Positions 23,152-34,003 of a DNA stretch of 64,000 bases are shown in pieces. Position 1 is the stretch's first letter. The number at the start of each line of letters is the position of its first letter. The DNA lies in contig NC_053390.1 of the NCBI RefSeq assembly GCF_905171765.1, positions 509,933,565-509,997,564 on the forward strand, given 5' to 3'. Under the pieces are notes generated by a model that saw only the letters and a list, made by a program, of their open reading frames with translations, was not told where the DNA came from and did not search any database. The DNA is from Bufo bufo (lineage: Eukaryota > Chordata > Amphibia > Anura > Bufonidae). The translations under genes and the position numbers were made by a program.

Positions 23152-24704
23152 CACTGTGTGCAGAATTATTAGGCAAATTAGTATTTTGACCACATCATTC
23201 TCTTTATGCATGTTGTCTTACTCTAAGCTCTATAGGCTCGAAAGCCTACTACCAATTAAGCATATTAGGTGATGTGCATCTCTGTAATGAGAAGGGGTGT
23301 GGTCTAATGACATCAACACCCTATATTAGGTGTGCATAATTATTAGGCAACTTCCTTTCCTTTGGCAAAATGGGTCAAAAGAAGGACTTGACAGGCTCAG
23401 AAAAGTCTAAAATAGTGAGATATCTTGCAGAGGGATGCAGCACTCTGAAAATTGCAAAGCTTCTGAAGCGTGATCATCGAACAATCAAGCGTTTCATTCA
23501 AAATAGTCAACAGGGTCGCAAGAAGCGTGTGGAAAAACCAAGGCACAAAATAACTGCCCATGAACTGAGAAAAGTCAAGCGTGCAGCTGCCAAGATGCCA
23601 CTTGCCACCAGTTTGGCCATATTTCAGAGCTGCAACATCACTGGAGTGCCCAAAAGCACAAGGTGTGCAATACTCAGAGACATGGCCAAGGTAAGAAAGG
23701 CTGAAAGACGACCACCACTGAACAAGACACACAAGCTGAAACGTCAAGACTGGGCCAAGAAATATCTCAAGACTGATTTTTCTAAGGTTTTATGGACTGA
23801 TGAAATGAGAGTGAGTCTTGATGGGCCAGATGGATGGGCCCGTGGCTGGATTGGTAAAGGGCAGAGAGCTCCAGTCCGACTCAGACGCCAGCAAGGTGGA
23901 GGTGGAGTACTGGTTTGGGCTGGTATCATCAAAGATGAGCTTGTGGGGCCTTTTCGGGTTGAGGATGGAGTCAAGCTCAACTCCCAGTCCTACTGCCAGT
24001 TTCTGGAAGACACCTTCTTCAAGCAGTGGTACAGGAAGAAGTCTGCATCCTTCAAGAAAAACATGATTTTCATGCAGGACAATGCTCCATCACACGCGTC
24101 CAAGTACTCCACAGCGTGGCTGGCAAGAAAGGGTATAAAAGAAGAAAATCTAATGACATGGCCTCCTTGTTCATCTGATCTGAACCCCATTGAGAACCTG
24201 TGGTCCATCATCAAATGTGAGATTTACAAGGAGGGAAAACAGTACACCTCTCTGAACAGTGTCTGGGAGGCTGTGGTTGCTGCTGCACGCAATGTTGATG
24301 GTGAACAGATCAAAACACTGACAGAATCCATGGATGGCAGGCTTTTGAGTGTCCTTGCAAAGAAAGGTGGCTATATTGGTCACTGATTTGTTTTTGAATG
24401 TCAGAAATGTATATTTGTGAATGTTGAGATGTTATATTGGTTTCACTGGTAAAAATAAATAATTGAAATGGGTATATATTTGTTTTTTGTTAAGTTGCCT
24501 AATAATTATGCACAGTAATAGTCACCTGCACACACAGATATCCCCCTAAAATAGCTAAAACTAAAAACAAACTAAAAACTACTTCCAAAAATATTCAGCT
24601 TTGATATTAATGCGTTTTTTGGGTTCATTGAGAACATGGTTGTTGTTCAATAATAAAAATTAATCCTCAAAAATACAACTTGCCTAATAATTCTGCACTC
24701 CCTG
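23152..24704 (+). mobile_element. Complete Tc1/mariner-type transposon, 1553 bp, DD37E
   Basis: TA target duplications are at 23150-23151 and 24705-24706. The outer ends are CACTGTGTGCAGAATTATTA at the left and, reverse-complemented, CAGGGAGTGCAGAATTATTA at the right. A second, inner pair of the same motif (TGTGCATAATTATTAGGCAA) lies at 23330-23352 and, inverted, at 24492-24514, giving an IR/DR layout like that of Sleeping Beauty-type elements. One intact transposase frame lies between the inner repeats. It appears structurally complete and young. Confidence 0.95.
23370..24386 (+). CDS. Tc1/mariner transposase, DD37E, intact
   Basis: A 338-residue protein with no stops or frameshifts. Residues 1-55 form a helix-turn-helix DNA-binding region (LTGSEKSKIVRYLAEG, CSTLKIAKLLKRDHRTIKRF), followed by a basic stretch, GRKKRVEKPRHK. 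The catalytic triad is visible: D144 in LWTDEMRV, D237 in MQDNAPSH and E275 in DLNPIENLW, with 37 residues between the last two. The family inserts at TA by cut and paste. The start ATG is 18 bases after the inner repeat and no better upstream ATG is seen. Length is typical of the superfamily. The DD37E spacing sets it apart from the usual DD34E Tc1 group. Activity is unknown but no obvious lesion is visible. Confidence 0.95.
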   Translation: MGQKKDLTGSEKSKIVRYLAEGCSTLKIAKLLKRDHRTIKRFIQNSQQGRKKRVEKPRHKITAHELRKVKRAAAKMPLATSLAIFQSCNITGVPKSTRCAILRDMAKVRKAERRPPLNKTHKLKRQDWAKKYLKTDFSKVLWTDEMRVSLDGPDGWARGWIGKGQRAPVRLRRQQGGGGVLVWAGIIKDELVGPFRVEDGVKLNSQSYCQFLEDTFFKQWYRKKSASFKKNMIFMQDNAPSHASKYSTAWLARKGIKEENLMTWPPCSSDLNPIENLWSIIKCEIYKEGKQYTSLNSVWEAVVAAARNVDGEQIKTLTESMDGRLLSVLAKKGGYIGH

Positions 24705-24862
24705 TAGAGGACCTACCACGAGAAACGCAGTGTCATCTGCAGGCAGCATGTTATAGAGCAGGAGGAGTTGTGCATAGTGATATATAGTTTTGTGACAAAA
24801 GGTTCAGTAAAATTTGTCAATTATATATTTTTTATTTTGTTCTTTTTTTTTCTGAACTTTAA

Positions 24863-25310
24863 AGAGTTTTCCTTGATTTTGACACTGATGACCTATCCTC
24901 AGGATTGGTCATCAGTATCTGATTGGTGGGGGTACGATACCCTGGACCCCTGCAGATCAGCTGTTTGAGAAGGCACTGGTGCTCCTGTGAGTGCCACGGC
25001 CTTTTCCGTGCTTACCAAGCACAGTGCCGTACTACTGTACATTGTATAGCGGCTTTGCTTGGTATTGTGCTCGGCCCCACTGAGGTGAATGGGTATGAGT
25101 GCGATACTAAGCACAGCTGCTATTCAATGTACAATGGTGTGCTTGGTAAGCACGTAGAAGGCTGCGGCTCTAACGGGAGCATTGTTGCCTTCTCAAACAG
25201 CTGATCGGCAGGGGTCCTGGGTGTCAGACCCCCATTGATCAGACATTGTGGACCTATCCTGGGGATAGGTCATCAGTATCAAAATCTTGGAAAGCCCCTT
25301 TTAAGATTGC
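24863..25310. mobile_element. TTAA foldback containing CTGATGACCTATCCTCAGGA
   Basis: TTAA flanks it at 24859-24862 and 25311-25314. The left arm ACTGATGACCTATCCTCAGG pairs with CCTGGGGATAGGTCATCAGT. The inner arms carry CAGATCAGCTGTTTGAGAAG and AAGCACAGTGCCGTA. It is the same family as 19703-19943 and 53646-54002, and an abundant frog repeat in my recollection. Confidence 0.85.
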
Positions 25311-25350
25311 CTTTGTGTACAGCTATCACTGACTGACGGCTATGTATATA

Positions 25351-25371
25351 CAGTGCCTTGAAAAAGTATTT
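25351..25371 (+). mobile_element. Left terminus of a broken Tc1-like element
   Basis: CAGTGCCTTGAAAAAGTATT preceded by TA is the recognisable terminus of a Tc1-like element common in fish and frogs. Its continuation lies 2.26 kb downstream at 27628. Insertions and rearrangement separate the two parts. Confidence 0.7.
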
Positions 25372-25792
25372 TAAAAAAATACCTAGTAGCCATTGGCTCC
25401 TGAACTGAAAAATGTAGGAGCCAAATAAAATTTTTAGTCGCCAAATCGAAACCGAATCAAAATTTTGGTATCGTGACAACGCTACGCTGATCAGATCGGC
25501 GTAGGGTGGTTTCGATACCAAAATTTTGATTCGCTTTCTTCACCATAAACGTCACCATAATAAAGTATTGTGATACTCAATACCTCGGCCCATAATAGAA
25601 CAGTCCTATCCTATTTTTTGGGGTGACAAGGTGGCTAAAAAATGGCGAATGCTCACCGCATAGGAGATATTTTTTAATAATTTAATAGTTTGGACTTTTC
25701 GGACGCAGCGCTATGTAATATGTTTATTTATTTATTGTTTATATATTTTATATGTAAAATTGGGAAAGGGGGGATTTAAACTTAATATTTTA

Positions 25793-26332
25793 GGGTACTT
25801 TCACACTAGCGTTTTTCATTTCAGGCATAGAGTTCTGTCCTTGGGGCTCTATACCAGAAAAGAACTGATCAGGCATATCCCCATGCATTCTGTATGGAGA
25901 GTAATCCGTTCAGGATGTCTTCTTCAGTTCAGTCATTTTGACTGATCAGGCAAAAGAGAAAACCGAAGCATGCTACGGTTTTATCTCCGGCGAAAAAAAA
26001 ACACGGAAGACTTGCCTGAATGCCGGATCCGGCATTTTTCCCCATAGGAATGTATTAGTGCCAGATCCGGCATTCAAAATACTGGAATGCAGGATTCGTC
26101 CTTCCGGTCTGTGCAGACCGGTAAAAATGTGTAAAAAGATACAAGACGGATCTGTCTGTCCGCATGACAAGCGGAGAGATGGATTCGTTCTTGCAATGCA
26201 TTTGTGAGAATGATCCGCATCCGGATGCGGCTCACAAATGCTTTCAGTCACATCCAGATCGGCGGATCCGGCAGGCAGTTCCGACGACGGAACTGCTTGT
26301 CGGATCACACTGCTGCAAGTGTGAAAGTAGCC
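25793..26332. mobile_element. Foldback with GGGTACTTTCACACTAGCG ends, TTA duplication
   Basis: TTA is at 25790-25792 and 26333-26335. The ends are GGGTACTTTCACACTAGCGT and AAGTGTGAAAGTAGCC. The interior includes CCGGATCCGGCATTTTTCCC and CCGCATCCGGATGCGG. The flanks (25615-25789 and 26336-26398, ending TTAGCCCCCTTAGGGG) read as one AT-rich family C repeat once the element is removed, supporting these boundaries. Confidence 0.82.
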
Positions 26333-26401
26333 TTAGTGGTTTTTTTTTTTACTTACTATTAGCCCCCTTAGGGGCTGGAACCCTTGTCCTATTCACCCTT
26401 A

Positions 26402-26673
26402 GGCCCCTTTCACATGGGCGAGATTTCTGCGCAGGTGCAATGCGTGAGGTGAATGCATTGCACCCGCACTGAATCCACAACCATTCACTTCTATGGGGCT
26501 ATGCACATAAGCGGTGATTTTCATGCATCACTTGTGCGTTGCTTTAAAATCGCAGCATGCTCTATGTTGTGCGTTTTTCACGCAACGCAGGCCCCATAGA
26601 AGTTAATGGGGCTGCGTGAAAATCGCAAGCAAGTGCGGATGCGGTGCGATTTTCACGCATGGTTGCAGTGCGC
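26402..26673 (+). repeat. Left half of a foldback with GGCCCCTTTCACATGGGCG end
   Basis: It starts after TTA at 26399-26401 with GGCCCCTTTCACATGGGCGA. Internal pairs include TTCACTTCTATGGGGCT / GCCCCATAGAAGTTAATGGG. The matching right terminus is missing; sequence switches to the CGCCCCCCCCCAAC repeats at 26674. Confidence 0.6.
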
Positions 26674-27370
26674 CCCCCCCCAACACCCCAGTATAATAAA
26701 CATTGGTGGCGCAGTGCGCCCCCCCCCAACACCCCAGTATAATAAACATTGGTGGCGCAGTGCCAGTGAGCGTTAAAAAAATAAAAATAAAAATTAACTC
26801 ACCTCCTCCAATTGATCGCGTAGCAGCCGGTCTCCTGTTCTTTCTTCAGGACCTGTCAAAGGACCTGTGGTGACATCACTGTGCTCATCACATGGTACAT
26901 CACATGATCCATCACCATGGTAATGGACCATGTGATGAGCTCAGTGACGTCACCACAGGTCCTGAAGAAAGAACAGGAGACCGGCAGCTACGTGATCAAT
27001 TGGAGGAGGTGAGTTTGTTTGTTTATTTATTCATTTATTTATTTATTTTTTTTATTTTTTTTTTTAACCCTCATTGGCACTGCCCACTGCGCCACCAATG
27101 TTTATTATACTAGGGTGTTGGGGGGGGGGGCGCCCACTGTGCCACCAGTGAAGATAACTGACCTGTTAATACAAATACAGGAGGTGGGTGCCGGAATCAA
27201 ATAGCCGGCACCTGACCTCTATGACAGGGAGCTGCGATCAGCTGCAGTTAACCCTTCAGGTGCGGTACCTGAGGGGTTAACTGCCGCGGATCGCAGCTCC
27301 CTGTCATAGAGGTCAGGTGCCGGCTATTTGATTCCGGCACCCACCTCCTGTATTTGTATTAACAGGTCCG
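26674..27370. repeat. Two successive palindromes
   Basis: The first palindrome spans 26674-27135 with its centre near 26905: CCTCCAATTGATCGCGTAGC pairs with GCTACGTGATCAATTGGAGG, and GTTCTTTCTTCAGGACCTGT pairs near 26955. The second spans 27150-27370, centre near 27262: AATACAGGAGGTGGGTGCCG pairs with its complement at 27338, with a TTAACCCTTCAGGTGCGG core. A 58-bp unit (CCCCAACACCCCAGTATAAT) is duplicated at 26681-26758. No coding sequence. Confidence 0.82.
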
Positions 27371-27627
27371 TTATCTTCATTGGAGACCACAGCCCCTCCC
27401 CTCCTCCTCCAGTCTCTCTTCCTATTGGCGGCGGCAGCACAGGGGGGAGGGAGAGACTCCTTCACTGCGCTGCTGAGAAGAACATCGGCGGCGGGGCAGA
27501 GAACTATCATCTCCTGTGCCCCACCGCTGTATTCAACTGCAGAGCTGCGGCGGCGGGTCTAGTCGCAAATGGCGACAAGACTAAAAAGTCTTGTCGCCAT
27601 TTGTAAATTCTAAGTCGCATTGGCGAC

Positions 27628-27885
27628 CCTTGAACTTTTCAAAAAATTTTCACGTTATACCCCCACTGTCATAAATGTATTTTATTGGGATTTGCTGTGA
27701 TAGACCAACACAAAGTAGCAAGTATGTGTGAAGTGAAAAGAAAATTATACATTGTTTTCAAATTTTTTTATAAATAAAAATATTTGTGTAATTTATTCTC
27801 AGTATAACTACAGTTGTTCTGTGAAGGCCTCAGAGGTTTGTTAGAGAACATTAGTGATCAAACAGCATCATGAAAATCAAGGAAC
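27628..27885 (+). mobile_element. Tc1-like transposon relic (left third only)
   Basis: CCTTGAACTTTTCAAAAA, ATTTTATTGGGATTTGCTGT and GATAGACCAACACAAAGTAG followed by GAAGGCCTCAGAGGTTTGTT are, from memory, the non-coding left portion of a Tc1-like element. It stops at a start-like AACAGCATCATGAAAATCAA near 27862-27881 and then becomes unrelated sequence. No transposase body remains, so it is dead. Confidence 0.72.
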
Positions 27886-27947
27886 GCTGACCGCGGCATG
27901 CAGAGCAGTGGCGTAGGGATCACCATAGCAGTGGCTATGGGGCCCTA

Positions 27948-28144
27948 GTCACATGATCTATCCGTTCGCTGCGCTTCATGATAGTCAGCAGGCCGGGTTA
28001 TAATGGGACTTCTGCCCTTTTGATCGCGCGATTCCAGCAAGGGCAGCCAACGTCTGACGTCACTGGGAACACGCATTATAACCCGGCCTGCTGACTATCG
28101 CGATGCGCCGCAAACTGAGTAAACACTAGATAGGTCATGTGACC
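27948..28144. repeat. Foldback, about 200 bp
   Basis: GTCACATGATCTATCCGTTC, then ATAGTCAGCAGGCCGGGTTA, pair with TAACCCGGCCTGCTGACTAT and GATAGGTCATGTGAC. The loop contains CGATCGCGC-like GC-rich sequence. It abuts the 28145-28240 retroelement-like segment. Confidence 0.7.
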
Positions 28145-28212
28145 GGAAGGAAACTAACCATTGGCTAAAAGACAGTTTAAAGACCTCCAACGTAAGAAGG
28201 TAGGCACTCCTC

Positions 28213-28233
28213 CTGAAGAAGCAAACGCGAAAC
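28213..28233 (+). ncRNA. Hammerhead-like motif (candidate)
   Basis: CTGAAGAAGCAAACGCGAAAC reads as a degenerate CUGAUGA box, a GC stem with a short loop, and GAAAC. One base of the catalytic box differs (CTGAAGA for CTGATGA). This type of sequence is common in frog genomes and resembles hammerheads of Penelope-like elements. It is probably an element terminus, and self-cleavage is not established. Confidence 0.35.
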
Positions 28234-28697
28234 GCGCGTAGAGGTGCACGCCAGGCAGCGACAGCTCATTTGTACATTCCGGGGCATCGGGTAAGAGAGA
28301 TTCGGACTTGCTCAGCATGTTCTTGGTATTGTATTTTGATTGCGAATGTGTGCGCACACTTGACTCATAGAACTGGTTGGGTAAAGCGCAAGTCACCTTA
28401 ACCTGCTAGACTCGTATTATACATCTGGGATCTCATGATAGATATTTACATTCCTAATGTATATGCAGTTGAGTTCTAGGAAGCCTATACCTTATTTCAC
28501 ATGTGATTTTACGGGATTTTTTATGAGCTGCCGATTCAGGGACTTTATATTGTTTCCACATGTTTGTATATGTGTATGTATGTTTTTTTATGTCTAACTA
28601 ATAAATTTTGATATTTGGGTATTTTGTGGTACCAGTTCTCTTTGTTGATTCATATTTAGGAGGTACACCCGTGTATGCCCTGGTGGTGTCGATCCAG

Positions 28698-28943
28698 TTG
28701 AATGGAAAAGTTTAAAAGTAATATCAGGAAGTATTACTTTACTGAGAGAGTATTGGATGCATGGAATAGCCTTCCTGCAGAAGTGGTAGCTGCAATTACA
28801 GTGAAGGAGTTTAAGCATGCATGGGATAGGCATAAGGCCATCCTTCATATAAGATAGGGCCAGGGGCTATTCATAGTATTCAGTATATTGGGCAGACTAG
28901 ATGGGCCAAATGGTTCTTATCTGCCGACACATTCTATGTTTTT
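28698..28943 (+). mobile_element. CR1-type LINE, 3' end fragment
   Basis: The segment AGTATTACTTTACTGAGAGA ... GAATAGCCTTCCTGCAGAAG ... GGCAGACTAGATGGGCCAAA ... ACATTCTATGTTTT follows the layout of CR1 LINE 3' tails, which end in short repeats close to ATTCTATG. No poly-A is present, as expected for CR1. The reverse transcriptase region is absent: a typical 5'-truncated copy. Confidence 0.75.
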
Positions 28944-30004
28944 CACAGGCAGGCTGTCAGCATAAAAGCTGACAGCCAATGCATTACAATATAGGTTGTA
29001 TTATAATGCATTGCAGAGGGGATCAGATCCCAGAAGTTGAAGTCCCAGAGTGGGACAAAAAAAAAGTTTTTAAAAAAAAGTTTGTGTTTTTCATAATAAT
29101 AAAAAAATAATAGTTTCAAGTAAAAATAAAAAATTAAATTACCAAAATAAAACACATAAAATTGTTAAAAAAAAAAACAACAAAAAAACCCCAGACATAT
29201 TGGGTATTGTTGCATCCGTAACCACAGACTCTACAAAAATATCACATGATCCACCCCCTCACCTGAACGCCGTAGAAAAAAAATAAAACTGTGCTAAAAC
29301 AATCAAACACCAAGCAATCAAAAAGGCGTATGCCCCCCAAAATGGTACAAATCAAACCGACACCTTATCCCGCAAAAATGAGCCCCTACAGAAAACAATC
29401 GAGCAAAAAATGTAAAAAAAAACTATGGCGCTCAGAATATGGAGACACTAAAATAGGATTTAAAAAAAAAAATTCTTTATTATGTTTGGTATTGTCGCAT
29501 CCGTAACAACATGCTCTATAAAAATAGCACATGATCTAACCTGTCAGATGAACATTATAAAAAACAAAAATAAAAACAGTGCCAAAACAGCTATTTTTTG
29601 TTACCTTGCCTCACAAAAAGTGTAAAATAGAGCAACCAAAAATCATATGTACCCTAAAATAGTGCCCACAAAACTGCCACCTTATCCCATAGTTTCCAAA
29701 ATGGGGTCACTTTTTGGGAGTTTGTACTCTATGGGTGCATCAGGGGGTCTTCAAATGTGACATGGCAACTTAAAATTATCCCAGTGAAATCTGCCTTCCA
29801 AAAACCATATGGTGTTCCTTTCCTTCTGCGCCCTGCCGTGTACCCGTACAGCGCTTTACAATCACATATGGGGTGTTTCTGTAAACTACAGAATCAGAGT
29901 AATAAATATTGAGTTTTGTTTGGCTGTTAACCCTTGCTTTGTTACTGAAAAAAATGGATTCAAATGGAAAATCTGTCAAAAAAGTGAAATTCTGAAATTT
30001 AATC

Positions 30005-30176
30005 TGGCAGCCTCTCGCCGTGCCTCTGCCGGAACTCTGCCCTGCCCCTATTATAGTCAATAGGGATGGAGCGGCAGTCCGGTGGCACACGGTCACTAGT
30101 GGCTGGACGGATCCGACAGGCTGTTCACCCGACGGAACAGTCTGCCGGAGGTCCATGCCGCTAGTGTGAAAGTAGC
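30005..30176. mobile_element. Right half of a foldback inside family B
   Basis: It ends CCGCTAGTGTGAAAGTAGCC before TTA at 30177. The interior includes CCCTATTATAGTCAATAGGG and CGGATCCGACAGGCTGTTCA. The left terminus has been lost. Confidence 0.6.
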
Positions 30177-30478
30177 CTTACAAAATGAACCAAACATGAA
30201 GTAGACATAGGGAAAATGTAAAGTTATAACTATTTCAGGAGGTATCACTATCTGTTTTAAAAGCAGAAAAATTGTAATTTTGAAAATTACGCATTTTTCC
30301 AAATTTTGGGTAAATTTTTTATTTTTTTTTAGAAATAAAAATAAAATATTTTGATTAAAATTTACCACTGTCATGAAGTACAATATGTGACGAGAAAACA
30401 ATCTCAGAATGGCCTGGATAAGTAAGAGCATTCCAAAGTGATACATGTCAGATTTTCAAAAAATGGCCTGGTCTTTAA

Positions 30479-33400
30479 CCACCTCCGGACCGCTGTACGC
30501 ACAGACGCGTCCTGGAGGTGGTTGATTGATTCCGAGTGGACGCGCCGGCGCGTCCTCTCGAGAGACGCGAGATTTCCTGTGAACGCGCGCACGCTCACAG
30601 GAACGGAAGGTAAGAAAGTGGATCTCCAGCCTGCCAGCGGCGATCGTTCGCTGGCAGGCTGGAGATGTGATTTTTTTAACCCCTAACAGGTATATTAGAC
30701 GCTGTTTTGATAACAGCGTCTAATATACCTGCTACCTGGTCCTCTGGTGGTCCCCTTTGTTTGGATCGACCACCAGAGGACACAGGTAGCTCAGTAATAT
30801 GTTGCACCAAGCACCACACTACACTACACCCCCCCCCCCCGTCACTTATTAACCCCTTATTCACCCTTGATCACCCCTGATCACCCCATATAGACTCCCT
30901 AATTACCCCCCTGTCATTGATCAACCCCCTGTAAAGCTCCATTCAGACATCCGCATGATTTTTACGGATCCACTGATAGATGGATCGGATCCGCAAAACG
31001 CACACTGACGTCTGAATGGAGCCTTACAGGGGCATGATCAATGACTGTGGTGATCACCCCATATAGACTCCCTGATCACCCCCCTGTCATTGATCACCCC
31101 TCTGTAAGGCTCCATTCAGACATTTTTTTTGGCCCAAGTTAGCGGAAATTATTATTTTTTTCTTACAAAGTCTCATATTCCACTAACTTGTGTCAAAAAA
31201 TTTAATCTCACATGAACTCACCATACCCCTCACGGAATCCAAATGCGTAAAATTTTTTAGACATTTATATTCCAGACTTCTTCTCACGCTTTAGGGCCCC
31301 TAGAATGCCAGGGCAGTATAAATACCCCACATGTGACCCCATTTCGGAAAGAAGACACCCCCAGGTATTCCGTGAGGGGCATATTGAGTCCATGAAAGAT
31401 TGAAATTTTTGTCCCAAGTTAGCGGAAAGGGAGACTTTGTGAGAAAAAAATTAATAAAATCAATTTCCGCTAACTTGTGGCAAAAAAAAAAAAATTCGAT
31501 GAACTCGCTATGCCCCTCATTAAATACCTTTGGGGTGTCTTCTTTCCAAAATGGGGTCACATGTGGGGTATTTATACTGCCCTGGCATTCTAGGGGCCCT
31601 AAAGCGTGAGAAGAAGTCTGGGATCCAAATGTCTAAAAATGCCCTCATAAAAGGAATGTGGGCCCCTTTGCGCATTTAGGCTGCAAAAAAGTGTCACACG
31701 TGGTATCGCCGTACTCAGGAGAAGTTGGGGAATGTGTTTTGGGGTGTCATTTTACATATACCCATGCTGGGTGAGAGAAATATCTTGGCAAAAGACAACT
31801 TTTCCCATTTTTTTATACAAAGTTGGCATTTGACCAAGATATTTATCTCACCCAGCATGGGTATATGTAAAATGACACCCCAAAACACATTCCCCAACTT
31901 CTCCCGAGTACGGCGATACCACATGTGTGGCACTTTTTTGCAGCCTAGGTGGGCAAAGGGGCCCACATTCCAAAGAGCACCTTTCGGATTTCACAGGTCA
32001 TTTACCTACTTACCACACATTAGGGCCCCTGGAAAATGCCAGGGCAGTATAACTACCCCACAAGTGACCCCATTTTGGAAAGAAGACACCCCAAGGTATT
32101 CCGTGAGGGGCATGGCGAGTTCCTAGAATTTTTTATTTTTTGTCACAAGTTAGTGGAAAATGATGATTTTTTTTATTTATTTTTTTTCCTTACAAAGTCT
32201 CATATTCCACTAACTTGTGACAAAAAATAAAAACTTCCATGAACTCACTATGCACATCAGCGAATACCTTGGGGTGTCTTCTTTCCAAAATGGGGTCACT
32301 TGTGGGGTAGTTATACTGCCCTGGCATTCTAGGGGCCCAAATGTGTGGTAAGGAGTTTGAAATCAAATTCTGTAAAAAATGACCAGTGAAATCCGAAAGG
32401 TGCTCTTTGGAATGTGGGCCCCTTTGCCCACCTAGGCTGCAAAAAAAGTGTCACACATCTGGTATCTCCGTATTCAGGAGAAGTTGGGGAATGTGTTTTG
32501 GGGTGTCATTTTACATAATGCTGGGTGAGAGAAATATCTTGGCAAAAGACAACTTTTCCCATTTTTTTATACAAAGTTGGCATTTGGCCAAGATATTTCT
32601 CTCACCCAGCATGGGTATATGTAAAATGACACCCCAAAACACATTCCCCAACTTCTCCTGAATACGGAGATACCAGATGTGTGGCACTTTTTTGAAGCCT
32701 AGGTGGGCAAAGGGGCCCATATTCCAAAGAGCACCTTTCGGATTTCACTGGTCATTTTTTACCAGAATTTGATTTCAAACTCCTTACCACACATTTGGGC
32801 CCCTAGAATGCCAGGGCAGTATAACTACCCCACAAGTGACCCCATTTTGGAAAGAAGACACCCCAAGGTATTCCATGAGGGGCATGGCGAGTTCCTAGAA
32901 TTTTTTATTTTTTGTCACAAGTTAGTGGAAAATGAGACTTTGTAAGAAAAAAAAAAAAAATCATCATTTTCCGCTAACTTGTGACAAAAAATAAAAAGTT
33001 CTATGAACTCACTATGCCAATCAGCGAATACCTTAGGGTGTCTACTTTCCGAAATGGGGTCATTTGTGGGGTGTTTGTACTGTCTGGGCATTGTAGAACC
33101 TCAGGAAACATGACAGGTGCTCAGAAAGTCAGAGCTGCTTCAAAAAGCGGAAATTCACATTTTTGTACCATAGTTTGTAAACGCTATAACTTTTACCCAA
33201 ACCATTTTTTTTTTACCCAAACATTTTTTTTTTATCAAAGACATGTAGAACAATAAATTTAGAGCAAAATTTATATATGGATCTCGTTTTTTTTTTGCAA
33301 AATTTTACAACTGAAAGTGAAAAATGTCTTTTTTGCAAAAAAATCGTTAAATTTCGATTAATAACAAAAAAAGTAAAAATGTCAGCAGCAATGAAATACC

Positions 33401-33557
33401 ACCAAATGAAAGCTCTATTAGTGAGAAGAAAAGGAGGTAAAATTCATTTGGGTGGTAAGTTGCATGACCGAGCAATAAACGGTGAAAGTAGTGTAGGTCA
33501 GAAGTGTAAAAAGTGGCCTGGTCTTTCAGGGTGTTTAAGCACTGGGGGCTGAGGTGG
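30479..33557 (+). repeat. Family A repeat, copy 1 (3.1 kb) with TTAA flanks
   Basis: It starts CCACCTCCGGACCGCTGTAC after TTAA (30475-30478) and ends GGGGCTGAGGTGG before TTAA (33558-33561). The left part has a hairpin, CCAGCCTGCCAGCGGCGATC. The middle has repeated inverted blocks built from CCCCATTTTGGAAAGAAGAC and ATGCCAGGGCAGTATAA, giving palindromes around 31480, 31830, 32190 and 32580. The right part is single copy. Short frames occur by chance on both strands of the palindromes. A second copy lies at 54358-57028. Confidence 0.85.
30926..31036. repeat. Palindromic TCCATTCAGAC unit within family A
   Basis: AAGCTCCATTCAGACATCCG pairs with CTGACGTCTGAATGGAGCCT around a GGATCCACTGATAGATGG-like centre, followed by GGGGCATGATCAATGACTG. 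One full unit is present here, plus a truncated one at 31106-31123; copy 2 of family A has about four. Confidence 0.85.
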
Positions 33558-33561
33558 TTAA

Positions 33562-34003
33562 AGAGGACTTTTTCACAAGTTTAAAAACTAAAAACGAACT
33601 ATATCAGTGGGCAGAGCGGCGCCCAGGGGTCCCCCTGCACTTACTAGTATGCCTGGGCGCCGCTCCGTTCGCCCGGTATAGGCTCCGGTGTCTGTAGCTC
33701 CCTCTGTTGTACTGGGCGGAGTTTTTGTATTAGGGTTGTCCCTTGCTGCAGCGCTGGCCAATCGTAGCGCACAGCTCATAGCCTGGGAGTCCCAGGCTAT
33801 GAGCTGTGCGCTACGATTGGCCAGCGCTGCAGCAAGGGACAACCCTAATACAAAAACTCCGCCCAGTACAACAGAGGGAGCTACAGACACCGGGCAAACG
33901 GAGCGGTGCCCAGACATACTAGTAAGTCCAGGGGGACCCCTGGGCGCCGCTCTGCCCACTGATATAGTTAGTTTTTAGTTTTTAAACTAGTGAAAGGTCC
34001 TCT
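33562..34003. mobile_element. Near-perfect palindromic TTAA element, 442 bp
   Basis: The centre is at about 33792 (CTGGGAGTCCCAG). The arms of about 200 bases match almost perfectly: GCTGCAGCGCTGGCCAATCG pairs with CGATTGGCCAGCGCTGCAGC. TTAA is at 33558-33561 and 34004-34007, and the ends are AGAGGACTTTTTCAC / GTGAAAGGTCCTCT. Both strands therefore show the same short alanine- and leucine-rich frame, which is an artefact of symmetry. Confidence 0.92.

Noticed and set aside
33588..33978. Two similar proteins on opposite strands
   Set aside because: Both are the same arm of a palindrome read from either side. Symmetry explains the match.
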